Shown: piece after piece, positions 1-6,035 of the stretch
Numbering within the stretch: the stretch's first letter is position 1
Layout of the letters: every line of letters starts with the position of its first letter
Assembly (NCBI GenBank): GCA_016793305.1
Contig: JAEUHU010000326.1
Span: 1-8,338 of the forward strand
Length of the DNA: 8,338 nucleotides
Source of the DNA: Planctomycetota bacterium
Lineage (GTDB): Bacteria > Planctomycetota > UBA1135 > UBA2386
Reading direction: 5' to 3'
Program-made: the position numbers and the translations under genes
The notes under the pieces: model-generated
Database searches by the model: none
Told to the model about the DNA's origin: nothing
What the model saw: only the letters and a program-made list of their open reading frames with translations

Positions 1-339
1 CTGGATCGTCCGGTGCTGGGCACCACGGTGGATCTGCAGATCAGCAACGCGCTGCCGGGCACGCAAGTCGGTGCGCTGGTGCTGTCGCTGACCAAGATCT
101 TCCCGGGCATCGACCTGACCGCCAACGGCATGCCGGGTTGCTTCCAGTACCTGAACCTGGACGCGATTGTGCTGTTCCCGATGGGCCCGGGCTCGGCGAC
201 CCTGCCGTGGACCCTGCCGCCGACGCCGTCGCTGGCGGGCACGCTGGTGTTCGGCCAGTCGGGCACCTATGTGCCGGGCATCAACGCGGAGAATCTCGTC
301 TCGTCGAACGCGATCGAGATGCTGCTCGGCGTGAACTGA
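1..339 (+). CDS. Secreted planctomycete-type protein, 3' end only (C-terminal module)
   Basis: This is an open frame from the first base to a TGA at 337-339. It gives 112 residues beginning LDRPVLGTTVDLQ and ending EMLLGVN. All of it corresponds to the C-terminal module (residues 635-746) of the complete gene at 697-2937: same length, no gaps, 94 of 112 residues identical by hand count. The module is rich in Gly, Pro, Leu and Val, has a central GMPGCFQY segment and no transmembrane helix, and looks like a small beta-sandwich. I know similar tails at the ends of many large exported proteins of Planctomycetota, where a role in sorting or surface attachment is plausible but unproven. The N-terminal part, signal peptide and promoter lie outside the window, so the overall function cannot be given. 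It is a truncation by the window edge, not a pseudogene as far as can be seen. Confidence 0.85.
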   Translation: MDRPVLGTTVDLQISNALPGTQVGALVLSLTKIFPGIDLTANGMPGCFQYLNLDAIVLFPMGPGSATLPWTLPPTPSLAGTLVFGQSGTYVPGINAENLVSSNAIEMLLGVN

Positions 340-356
340 TCCGGGAACTGCAGGAC

Positions 357-424
357 GCCGCCGGCGCTTCCGGCGGCATTCGACAAGGGCTCGCGGCCAT
401 GGGTCGCGGGCCCTTGTTCGTTTT
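357..424 (+). terminator. Twin-hairpin intrinsic terminator
   Basis: Two hairpins start 18 bases after the stop codon. Hairpin A pairs 357-364 (GCCGCCGG) with 370-377 (CCGGCGGC) across a 5-base loop, a perfect 8-bp stem. Hairpin B pairs 383-398 with 402-417 across the loop ATG (399-401). It has 16 bp, two of them G-T wobbles (391-409 and 396-404). A T-rich stretch, TCGTTTT, follows at 418-424, as in a rho-independent terminator. A homologous pair with matching compensatory changes lies after the paralogue at 2953-3020. Confidence 0.8.
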
Positions 425-435
425 CCGGGCGCTCG

Positions 436-446
436 CACTGGCAGCA
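436..446 (+). repeat. 11-bp direct repeat, left copy
   Basis: CACTGGCAGCA occurs here and again at 566-576, on the two sides of the inverted-repeat element 449-561. It is separated from the element by 2 bases on the left and 4 bases on the right. It could be a target-site duplication or simply a local repeat; the unequal spacers weaken the first reading. Confidence 0.55.
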
Positions 447-448
447 AA

Positions 449-561
449 CTGATCCCTTGCGTGTTGGTGCGGTCGGACTCGTGCACTGCCCAGCCTGCGG
501 CGCTCGATCGACGGGGTCGTCTCGCTCGCGCAGCGCCCCGCACCAACACGCAAGGGATCAG
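449..561. repeat. 113-bp element with perfect 24-bp terminal inverted repeats (MITE-like)
   Basis: Positions 449-472 (starting CTGATCCCTTGCGTG) are the exact reverse complement of 538-561 (ending CACGCAAGGGATCAG). The 65-base centre (473-537) has only weak internal pairing. No transposase is encoded and I saw no second copy in the window. The form resembles a miniature inverted-repeat transposable element, and an 11-bp direct repeat flanks it. Alternatives are a long hairpin in RNA or a recombination or binding site. It sits between the terminator of the upstream paralogue and the promoter of the next gene, so an insertion here would break nothing. Short reading frames crossing it have no recognisable product. 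Confidence 0.6.
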
Positions 562-565
562 GTTC

Positions 566-576
566 CACTGGCAGCA
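566..576 (+). repeat. 11-bp direct repeat, right copy
   Basis: Second copy of CACTGGCAGCA, identical to 436-446, lying 4 bases beyond the right inverted repeat of the 449-561 element. Confidence 0.55.
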
Positions 577-590
577 CCGAGGCCGAGGGA

Positions 591-612
591 CCCACATGTG
601 CGCACTTGTGGG
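591..612. promoter_or_regulatory. 22-bp near-perfect palindrome, candidate operator
   Basis: The half-sites are CCCACATGTGC (591-601) and GCACTTGTGGG (602-612). All pairs are symmetric except one T/T pair at 597 and 606, so 20 of 22 bases obey dyad symmetry. The centre, 598-605, is the perfect palindrome GTGCGCAC. It ends 4 bases before a candidate -35 box (617-622), a usual place for an activator or repressor dimer acting on the 697-2937 gene. The protein that would bind is unknown. Confidence 0.5.
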
Positions 613-616
613 GGAC

Positions 617-645
617 TTGCACCGAACGCGGGGGGGGCCTAGCCT
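617..645 (+). promoter_or_regulatory. Candidate sigma70-type promoter for the 697-2937 gene
   Basis: TTGCAC (617-622) is spaced 17 bases from TAGCCT (640-645), a fair match to the -35 and -10 consensus boxes. The spacer contains a run of eight G (630-637). A second TAGCCT at 650-655 is preceded by TGC (647-649), an extended -10 form, but has no good -35 box. Start of transcription near 652 would leave a leader of about 45 bases before the ATG at 697. Planctomycete promoters are poorly defined, so this is a prediction from consensus only. Confidence 0.4.
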
Positions 646-696
646 GTGCTAGCCTTGTCCCCGGGTTTCCTGCCCGTACTCCCTGCCACCTCTCCC

Positions 697-2937
697 ATGA
701 ATCCCATGAACCGATTTGCTCTGCTTTCCGTCGCGGCCTTGGCTTGTAGCCTTGCCGCCCAGTCGAACGTGGTTCCTGGTCTCGACGGCAAACTCGAGAT
801 CCTCGACAACATCACCTACTGGGGCCGCCGTGGTGCGGCGCACCCGGGTGGCGAAGTCGGCCTGTCGATGCGCAACACGATGTGCAACCCCGGGTCGGTC
901 AGCATCCCGTGGTATGCGCAGATGCAGGAGAACCACCCGAAGTTCGGGTTCCTGATCACGCGCCTCAGCAACGACCGCATGGAGCAGATCAGCGATCGCT
1001 CCTATTGCAAGCACGCCTTCACGTCGGCGAGCACTTCGGGTGCCTGCGGCGCGTGCAATGGCATCAGTGGCAACCAGATGGGTGTCACTTGCTCGGACAC
1101 CTACACGGCTGGCCACAACGCGGGGCGCGGCAACCTGGGCCCGCCCCACGAGATCGACCCGTGGCTCGGCACCTGGAACCACATCGGTTCGTACTTCGAC
1201 CAGGGCGACCCGAACGTCGGCGCCCCTGGCAACACGGACGGCAACCAGAGCAACATCACTGCCGGCGACGACGTCAAGAATCGCGTCACCGTCAAGGAGA
1301 CCGACCTGCTGACGGCGGGTGCGCAGTACTTCTACGGCATCCAGTTGATCCACCAGGGTGAAGCGGTCGCCAACCGCTGGGACAACATCAAGTCCCGTGG
1401 CTTCGTGCCGACGTGGAGCGGCTCGTCGTGGTCGGTCGGCAACTCGGCAGTCGGCGAAGCGTTCGGCTCGATCCTGCAGCACTGGCCGGGAGCCACGGTG
1501 AACAGCGGCGGCAACGGCAACGACGACGGCCGCTTCTTCGTCGCCAGCAAGGCGACGTCGCTCGGCGGTGGGATGTACCACTACGAGTACGCGGTGCACA
1601 ACGTCGACAACAGCCGCGCCGGCGCCACGCTGCGCGTGCCGATCGACGCCGGCGTGACGGCGTCGAACTTCACGTTCCGCGACATCGACAGCAACGCGCT
1701 GAACAACTGGACGGCGGCGCGGGTCGGCAACGAGATCGTGTTCACCGCCCCGGGCAACAACCCGCTCGAGTGGAACACCATCTACAACTTCGGCTTCGAC
1801 GCCAATGCCGGGCCCGGCAACAGCTTCGTCGTGCTCGACGAGGCTCGGGTCGGCCCGGGTGCCAACCAGGTCCTGGTCGGGGCGAAGGCGCCGAGCGGGG
1901 CGATCTTCGCGCAGGCGACCAACTACGGCGTCGGTTGTGGTGGTGCCCCCGCGTGCGGTGGCAGCTTCTACCAGAGCTTCGCCAGCAACGCGTTCGACCT
2001 GTCGAACTCGGGGCTGACGATCACGACCAACGGGGGGCAGAGCACGGTCGGCGCACTGACCGGCAGCTGGATCACTCCGGCCGGTACGACGCTCAACCTC
2101 GGTGACGACACCGGCGTGCTGCAGGCGCTGCCGTTCGCGTTGCCCCACGCCGGTGGCACGACGTCGCAGCTGTGGGTCAACCCGAACGGGTTCCTCGACT
2201 CCGCCGGCAGCGACAACAGCTACCAGCCGACCGCTGGTGGCCTGATCGCGGTCGGCAAGGCTCGCTGGGCGCCGCTGTGGCGCGATCTGAACCGGCCGGC
2301 CGGTGGCACGATCCACTTCGACGCCACGGCCCAGCGCGTGGTGGTGAGTTGGCTCAACGTCCGCAACTACAGCGGCACGGCGACCGTGACCTTCCAGGCG
2401 CAGTTCTGGCCCAATGGCACGGTGCACTTCATCTACCAGACGGTCGGTGCGCCGACGAACGGTGCGACCGTCGTCGGCTACTCGCCGGGCGTGGCTGCCG
2501 TGGATCCGGGTGGCACGGACCTCTCGGTGGCGATCGGCAGCGGCTTCGCGCCGTGTGCGCCGATCGGTCCGGCGGTCCCGTCGCTGGCGTTCACGGCGTT
2601 GAACCGTCCGGTGCTGGGCACGACCGTGAACCTGGAGATCAGCAACGCGCTGCCGGGCACGCAGGTCGGCGCCTTGGTGCTGTCGCTGACCAAGGTGTTC
2701 CCGGGCATCGACCTGACCAGCTCGGGCATGCCGGGCTGCTTCCAGTACGTGACCCTGGAAGCGATCGCGATGTTCCCGATGGGGCCGGGCTCGGCGACGC
2801 TGCCTTGGGCGCTGCCGTCGACGCCGTCGCTGGCGGGCACGCTGGTGTTCGGTCAGTCGGCCACCTACGTGCCGTTCATCAACGCCGAGAACATCGTCAC
2901 GTCGAACGCTGTCGAGATGCTGCTCGGCGTGAACTGA
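697..2937 (+). CDS. Large exported protein: Cys-containing domain, nidogen-like domain, planctomycete C-terminal module
   Basis: A 746-residue protein. Residues 1-21 form a signal peptide: R6, then a hydrophobic stretch ending LAA before Q22, so it is exported. Residues ~23-410 are a domain with Cys at 63, 104, 117, 120 and 132 (YCKHAF, ACGACN, VTCSDTY) followed by EIDPWLGTW; I recall this pattern from uncharacterised planctomycete proteins. A Gly/Cys-rich linker (GCGGAPACGG) leads to residues ~420-615, a beta-rich part with WVNPNGFLDS, APLWRDLN and VVVSWLNV, resembling nidogen-like (NIDO) extracellular domains. Residues 635-746 are the C-terminal module shared with the partial gene at 1-339. 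The ATG at 697 is chosen because the signal peptide follows directly; ATG 706 is equally good. A longer frame from GTG 646 would begin inside the candidate promoter. No Shine-Dalgarno site is visible. No catalytic motif is seen; a structural, adhesive or binding role at the cell surface is only a guess. Confidence 0.85.
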   Translation: MNPMNRFALLSVAALACSLAAQSNVVPGLDGKLEILDNITYWGRRGAAHPGGEVGLSMRNTMCNPGSVSIPWYAQMQENHPKFGFLITRLSNDRMEQISDRSYCKHAFTSASTSGACGACNGISGNQMGVTCSDTYTAGHNAGRGNLGPPHEIDPWLGTWNHIGSYFDQGDPNVGAPGNTDGNQSNITAGDDVKNRVTVKETDLLTAGAQYFYGIQLIHQGEAVANRWDNIKSRGFVPTWSGSSWSVGNSAVGEAFGSILQHWPGATVNSGGNGNDDGRFFVASKATSLGGGMYHYEYAVHNVDNSRAGATLRVPIDAGVTASNFTFRDIDSNALNNWTAARVGNEIVFTAPGNNPLEWNTIYNFGFDANAGPGNSFVVLDEARVGPGANQVLVGAKAPSGAIFAQATNYGVGCGGAPACGGSFYQSFASNAFDLSNSGLTITTNGGQSTVGALTGSWITPAGTTLNLGDDTGVLQALPFALPHAGGTTSQLWVNPNGFLDSAGSDNSYQPTAGGLIAVGKARWAPLWRDLNRPAGGTIHFDATAQRVVVSWLNVRNYSGTATVTFQAQFWPNGTVHFIYQTVGAPTNGATVVGYSPGVAAVDPGGTDLSVAIGSGFAPCAPIGPAVPSLAFTALNRPVLGTTVNLEISNALPGTQVGALVLSLTKVFPGIDLTSSGMPGCFQYVTLEAIAMFPMGPGSATLPWALPSTPSLAGTLVFGQSATYVPFINAENIVTSNAVEMLLGVN
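2599..2937 (+). repeat. Duplicated 339-bp segment (C-terminal module), copy 2
   Basis: This segment matches 1-339 over its full length without gaps, and the similarity runs past both stop codons into the twin-hairpin terminators. The encoded residues differ at 18 of 112 positions, mostly conservatively (D/N, Q/E, I/V, L/M). It shows that the two secreted-protein genes arose by tandem duplication, or that one acquired the other's 3' end. Confidence 0.85.
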
Positions 2938-2952
2938 TCTCCCGAGAAGAGA

Positions 2953-3020
2953 GCCGCCGGGGCGTGCCGGCGGTCAAGGCCCAGGGCTCGCAGCCATCGG
3001 CTGCGGGCCCTGGTGCGTTC
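2953..3020 (+). terminator. Twin-hairpin 3' structure, likely terminator
   Basis: Hairpin A pairs 2953-2960 (GCCGCCGG) with 2967-2974 (CCGGCGGT; the outermost pair is G-T). Hairpin B pairs 2981-2995 with 2999-3013 across the loop ATC, 15 bp with one G-T wobble (2988-3006). The following stretch, TGCGTTC (3014-3020), is less T-rich than in the copy at 357-424. The structure lies between convergent genes, so it may serve both strands. It is homologous to the copy after the upstream paralogue. Confidence 0.7.
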
Positions 3021-3078
3021 TCGGGCTGGACCGGCGGTTCCCGACCTCGGCCGCCACGGGGCGTCGTCTAGCCGTCCG

Positions 3079-3789
3079 CTACGCTCCGGGCGTCGCGGTG
3101 GCCATCAGGATCGCTACGCCGGCCAGGGCTGCGGTCTCGGCGCGCAGCACGTGCGGACCGAGACCGCACGGTTGGAACGAAGCAGCCGCAGCGGCCTCGG
3201 CTTCGGCGGCGGTGAACCCACCCTCCGGTCCGACCAGCAGCACCACCTCCGCGGTGGCGTCGTCGGCCGCGGGCGCGCGAAGCGGCAGAGCCCCGGCCGT
3301 GGCGATCCAGCGCTGCTTCGGCAGGTCGGTGCGACCGAGGAACGCCGCCAGCTCGACCGCCGGCAGCACCTCGGGCAACCAGGCCCGATCGCATTGTCCG
3401 GCGGCGGCGCGCACGACCTTGCTCCAGCGTTCCGGCCGTTCGCCTTGGGGGCGGGTGCGCGCGGTCCACAGCGGCTGGAACACCGCGACCCCGACCTCGG
3501 TGCCGTGCTCGAACAGCCACTCGCTGCGCTGCTGGCGCGGCGGTGCGAACGCCAGCAGGAGCCGCGGTCGTGGGGGGGCTTCGTGGAAGACTCGTTGCAC
3601 GAGCAACTGCACCCGGTCGCGCTGCACCGCGGTGACCTCGGCCAGCGCCGTGCCACCGCGGCCGTCGCCGAGGCGCACGGCGTCGCCGGGCCGGCTGCGC
3701 AGCACCCGACCGAGGTGATGCGCCAGATCGCCGTCGACGGAGGTGGGGCCTTCAGCAGGCAGGGTCGGCACGAGGTAGCGATGGGCCAT
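3079..3789 (-). CDS. rsmE: 16S rRNA (uracil(1498)-N3)-methyltransferase RsmE
   Basis: A 236-residue cytoplasmic enzyme of normal length for the family. RsmE uses S-adenosylmethionine to methylate N3 of U1498 in 16S rRNA, in the decoding region of assembled 30S subunits. Residues 1-70 form the PUA-like RNA-binding domain (HHLGRVLRSRPGD). The rest is the SPOUT (trefoil-knot) domain, with KVVRAAAGQCDRAWLPEV (124-141), the AdoMet-site motif LVGPEGGF (185-192) and the knot signature LGPHVLRAETA (210-220). The usual Arg in LGxR is His here (H213), a mild variation. The ATG at 3789 is chosen because MAHRYLVP is the normal RsmE start; 47 further upstream codons in frame do not look like RsmE. No clear Shine-Dalgarno site precedes it. 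The stop is TAG at 3079-3081. The gene is convergent with the secreted-protein gene and divergent from the FHA gene, so it appears to be its own transcription unit. Confidence 0.95.
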   Translation of the reverse strand: MAHRYLVPTLPAEGPTSVDGDLAHHLGRVLRSRPGDAVRLGDGRGGTALAEVTAVQRDRVQLLVQRVFHEAPPRPRLLLAFAPPRQQRSEWLFEHGTEVGVAVFQPLWTARTRPQGERPERWSKVVRAAAGQCDRAWLPEVLPAVELAAFLGRTDLPKQRWIATAGALPLRAPAADDATAEVVLLVGPEGGFTAAEAEAAAAASFQPCGLGPHVLRAETAALAGVAILMATATPGA

Positions 3790-4026
3790 GCCAGGGTTGG
3801 TAGAGCCGGGTCGGGGGGAAGAGTCCAGCGGACGCTTGCGGCAACGGCAACCATCGGTAGCTTCTGGACTAGCCCGTACGACGACCGCGTCCCCGTCGTG
3901 CGTGCCACGGTCCCGCCCCGACCGTAGCACTCGCTAGGCCCGATGGCGTCGCGGCCGGTTCCACTCCTGGACCGGCATTTGTGCATTCCGGCAGCCTGGC
4001 CGCCGGCGACCCCTCTGAACCACTGC
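3790..4026. promoter_or_regulatory. Divergent intergenic region between rsmE and the FHA/pil operon
   Basis: These 237 bases must hold the rsmE promoter (leftward) and probably the promoter of the 4027 operon. Two small dyads are visible. CGTACGACG (3875-3883) pairs with CGTCGTGCG (3894-3902) with one G-T. ACGGTC (3907-3912) pairs perfectly with GACCGT (3920-3925) across 7 bases. Either could be an operator or a leader hairpin. I found no convincing -35/-10 pair on either strand. A 28-codon in-frame extension of the FHA gene from ATG 3943 runs through the right part but does not look like protein of that family. Confidence 0.45.
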
Positions 4027-6024
4027 ATGGCCAACTACGTCCTCGAGATCCTCGATGGGGATCGAGCTGGTGAGGTCGTCCCCATCGGCGACCGCGCGAT
4101 CCGGATCGGGCGCCGGCCCGGCAACGACCTGATCCTCGCCGACGAGAAGACCTCGGGCGTGCACGCCGAGATCGTTCCCGAAGGGGACCGCCACGTGCTG
4201 CGCGACCTGGGTTCGACGAACGGCACGTTCCTCGACGGCAAGCGCATCACCGAGCTGGTGCTGACGCCGGGCGACGAAGTGACCATCGGCCGCTGGCGCG
4301 TGCGCTTCCGCAACGCCGATGGCGGTGGGGCGCCGGTCGATGCTGGCGATCTGGCGGTGCGCCGGCTCGACGCCGGCCGCGCGCGCGGCAAGGGCGGCGC
4401 GATCGGCGTCGTGTCGCTGGTGGCGGTGCTGGGACTCGGTGCGGCGGGGTTCTGGTTCGTGCGAGGCCTTGGCGACGATCCGGCCGAGAAGGCTGGCGTG
4501 TCGCGTGGTCCATTGGTCGTCGAAGGCAACAAGCTGGCCGCCGATCTCGCCGCGTGTGAAGTGGAAGAAGGTCTCGAGACGGCGGCGGGCGTGTCCTTCC
4601 AGCCGGTCGGTGGTGGCCACACCGGCAACGGTGCCCTGCGCGCCGAGCGCGCCGAGGGCGATGCCGATTTCGCGGTGCTGCGCCTCGCCAAGCCGATCGG
4701 TGTGCTGCCCGGGCGGCGCGTGACCGTCACCGCCCACCTGCGCGGGGCCGGCAGCGCCGAGGGGGCCGTGCGCGCGTTGCTGCGCTCCGACAACGAACTG
4801 GTGCCGTTCCGTTTCCGCACTGGCACCAAGGTCGAGGCTCTCGACGGCACCTGGCAGCGGGTGACGACCGCGATCGCGGTGCCACCAGGCTGCAACCAGC
4901 TGCAGCTCGAGGTCGCCTGTGTGCTGCCCGCCGTCGGCGACAGCGTCATGGTCGACGATCTGGCCGTCCAGGACGGCGGCGATGCGGTGCTGGTCGAACA
5001 CAAGCTGGCCGAAGACGAGACCGGCCAGACGGCCTGGCTCACCGGTTCGGCGTTGGCCCTGCGCTCCGTCGACAGCGACAGCCCGGCGATCCTGCTCGGC
5101 GTGCTGCCAGGCGAGGTGCCGCCGGCGCTGCGGGCGATGCATCGTGCCGACCTCGGCGCGTTGTCGGACGTCGGCGCCACGCTGACGGTGACGCCCGGCG
5201 AACGGCGCTTCACGATCGCCGCGGCCGGTGTGCCGTCGCTGCGGCTGCTGCTGCCGGCCGATGCCGCGGGCGGCCTGTTGGTCGCCGCCGACGAGCGCGG
5301 CTTCGCAGCGGTCGCCGACGGCGCCTTCCAGGCGCGCTCGGTGCTGACCGGCAGTCTGCTGACCCGCGCGCACTGGCAGTTCGATCCAGCGGTGCGCGGC
5401 GAGGCCAAGGTGACCAACGGCATGCTGGCGCTGACCGTCGACGCCGCCCGCTGCGACGTCGTGCTCGGCTTCCGCACCGAGCGCCAGGAAGCGCAGGCGA
5501 TCGTGCGCCAGGCGCGCACCAAGGTCGCCATGGGGGCTCCGGGTTCTGCCCTGGACCTGCTGTCGGATCTGGTGCAGCAGTTGCCGATGGACACCGAGGT
5601 GCTCGCCGAGGCGCAGGTGCTGCGCTCCGAGATCCTCGCCGGCCAGACCGCGGCCGTGCGGGCGCTCCGCGCCGACTTCGACGAGGCGCAGTTCTTCGAC
5701 ACGCGCGGCGGCTTCCATCGCGTGGCGCTCGGCGTCGACGACCTGCTGGCGCGCTACGGCGAGAAGAACCTCGACGACAAGAGTGTGCTCGCCCTGCGGC
5801 AGAGTGCTCGCGACCGGTTGGCTGCGTTCGACCAGGGCGAGCGCGACGCGCAGCGCACCCGGCTCGAACAGCTGGCGAAGGTGTTCGCCGATGCCGACCA
5901 GGCAGCCTTGCAGCAGATGGTGGCGGCCTATGTGGCCCGCCATCTCGCCGGCGACGGCAAGGAGGCAGGCGGTGGTGCCGGCAGTGGCAAGCAGGGCGAC
6001 GAGGCAACGGGCGGGGGCAAGTAG
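4027..6024 (+). CDS. FHA-domain membrane protein with large extracytoplasmic region
   Basis: A 665-residue protein. Residues 1-95 are a forkhead-associated domain with the phosphothreonine-binding positions intact: IGRRPGND (27-34), S43 and H46 in TSGVHAEI, and GSTNGTF (62-68). A charged linker leads to one membrane helix (~124-146, GAIGVVSLVAVLGLGAAGFWF), giving FHA inside and the rest outside. Residues ~165-318 look like a galactose-binding or CBM4/9-type jelly roll, ending in MVDDLAVQDGG. Residues 320-478 are beta-rich and unrecognised. Residues 479-640 are helical and charged, perhaps TPR-like, and the tail is a Gly/Lys/Asp-rich low-complexity stretch. The ATG at 4027 is chosen because the FHA strand MANYVLEILDG starts there; no Shine-Dalgarno site precedes it. 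It lies 11 bp upstream of pilMN and is probably co-transcribed. By analogy with other FHA proteins it may bind a partner phosphorylated by a Ser/Thr kinase. The FHA-TM-outer layout recalls SctD ring proteins, but I see no ring-domain match. Confidence 0.8.
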   Translation: MANYVLEILDGDRAGEVVPIGDRAIRIGRRPGNDLILADEKTSGVHAEIVPEGDRHVLRDLGSTNGTFLDGKRITELVLTPGDEVTIGRWRVRFRNADGGGAPVDAGDLAVRRLDAGRARGKGGAIGVVSLVAVLGLGAAGFWFVRGLGDDPAEKAGVSRGPLVVEGNKLAADLAACEVEEGLETAAGVSFQPVGGGHTGNGALRAERAEGDADFAVLRLAKPIGVLPGRRVTVTAHLRGAGSAEGAVRALLRSDNELVPFRFRTGTKVEALDGTWQRVTTAIAVPPGCNQLQLEVACVLPAVGDSVMVDDLAVQDGGDAVLVEHKLAEDETGQTAWLTGSALALRSVDSDSPAILLGVLPGEVPPALRAMHRADLGALSDVGATLTVTPGERRFTIAAAGVPSLRLLLPADAAGGLLVAADERGFAAVADGAFQARSVLTGSLLTRAHWQFDPAVRGEAKVTNGMLALTVDAARCDVVLGFRTERQEAQAIVRQARTKVAMGAPGSALDLLSDLVQQLPMDTEVLAEAQVLRSEILAGQTAAVRALRADFDEAQFFDTRGGFHRVALGVDDLLARYGEKNLDDKSVLALRQSARDRLAAFDQGERDAQRTRLEQLAKVFADADQAALQQMVAAYVARHLAGDGKEAGGGAGSGKQGDEATGGGK

Positions 6025-6027
6025 GAA
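6023..6027 (+). promoter_or_regulatory. Ribosome binding site of pilMN
   Basis: AGGAA lies 8 bases before the ATG at 6036 and overlaps the stop codon (TAG, 6022-6024) of the FHA gene. It supports this start and suggests translation is coupled to the upstream gene. Confidence 0.6.
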
Positions 6028-6035
6028 CCAAGACC

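Noticed and set aside
445..565. Integron attC site
   Set aside because: The outer ends do not fit the GTTRRRY/RYYYAAC core pattern, and there is no cassette or integrase context.
457..652. Short open frames of about 60 codons in the 340-696 gap
   Set aside because: They run through the inverted repeats and promoter, have no ribosome binding site, and encode Arg/Ala-rich sequence with no family resemblance.
646..696. GTG at 646 as the start of the large exported protein (17 extra residues)
   Set aside because: It would bury the signal peptide behind a Pro/Leu-rich stretch and begin inside the candidate -10 region. The ATGs at 697 and 706 give a normal signal peptide.
739..750. Lipoprotein signal (Cys17 in AALACSLAAQ)
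   Set aside because: The residues before the Cys (A-L-A) are not a canonical lipobox and the hydrophobic core would be very short. Cleavage after LAA before Q22 by signal peptidase I is more likely.
649..2427. 592-codon minus-strand open frame opposite the exported protein
   Set aside because: It is an Arg/Val/Ala-rich shadow typical of GC-rich DNA. The plus-strand frame has a signal peptide and recognisable domains.
3572..3578. Seven-G run within rsmE as a phase-variable or frameshift site
   Set aside because: The frame is intact through it, rsmE is a housekeeping gene, and such runs are expected in GC-rich DNA.
3943..4026. ATG at 3943 as the start of the FHA protein
   Set aside because: The 28 extra residues do not resemble an FHA N-terminus. 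MANYVLEILDG at 4027 is the natural first strand.
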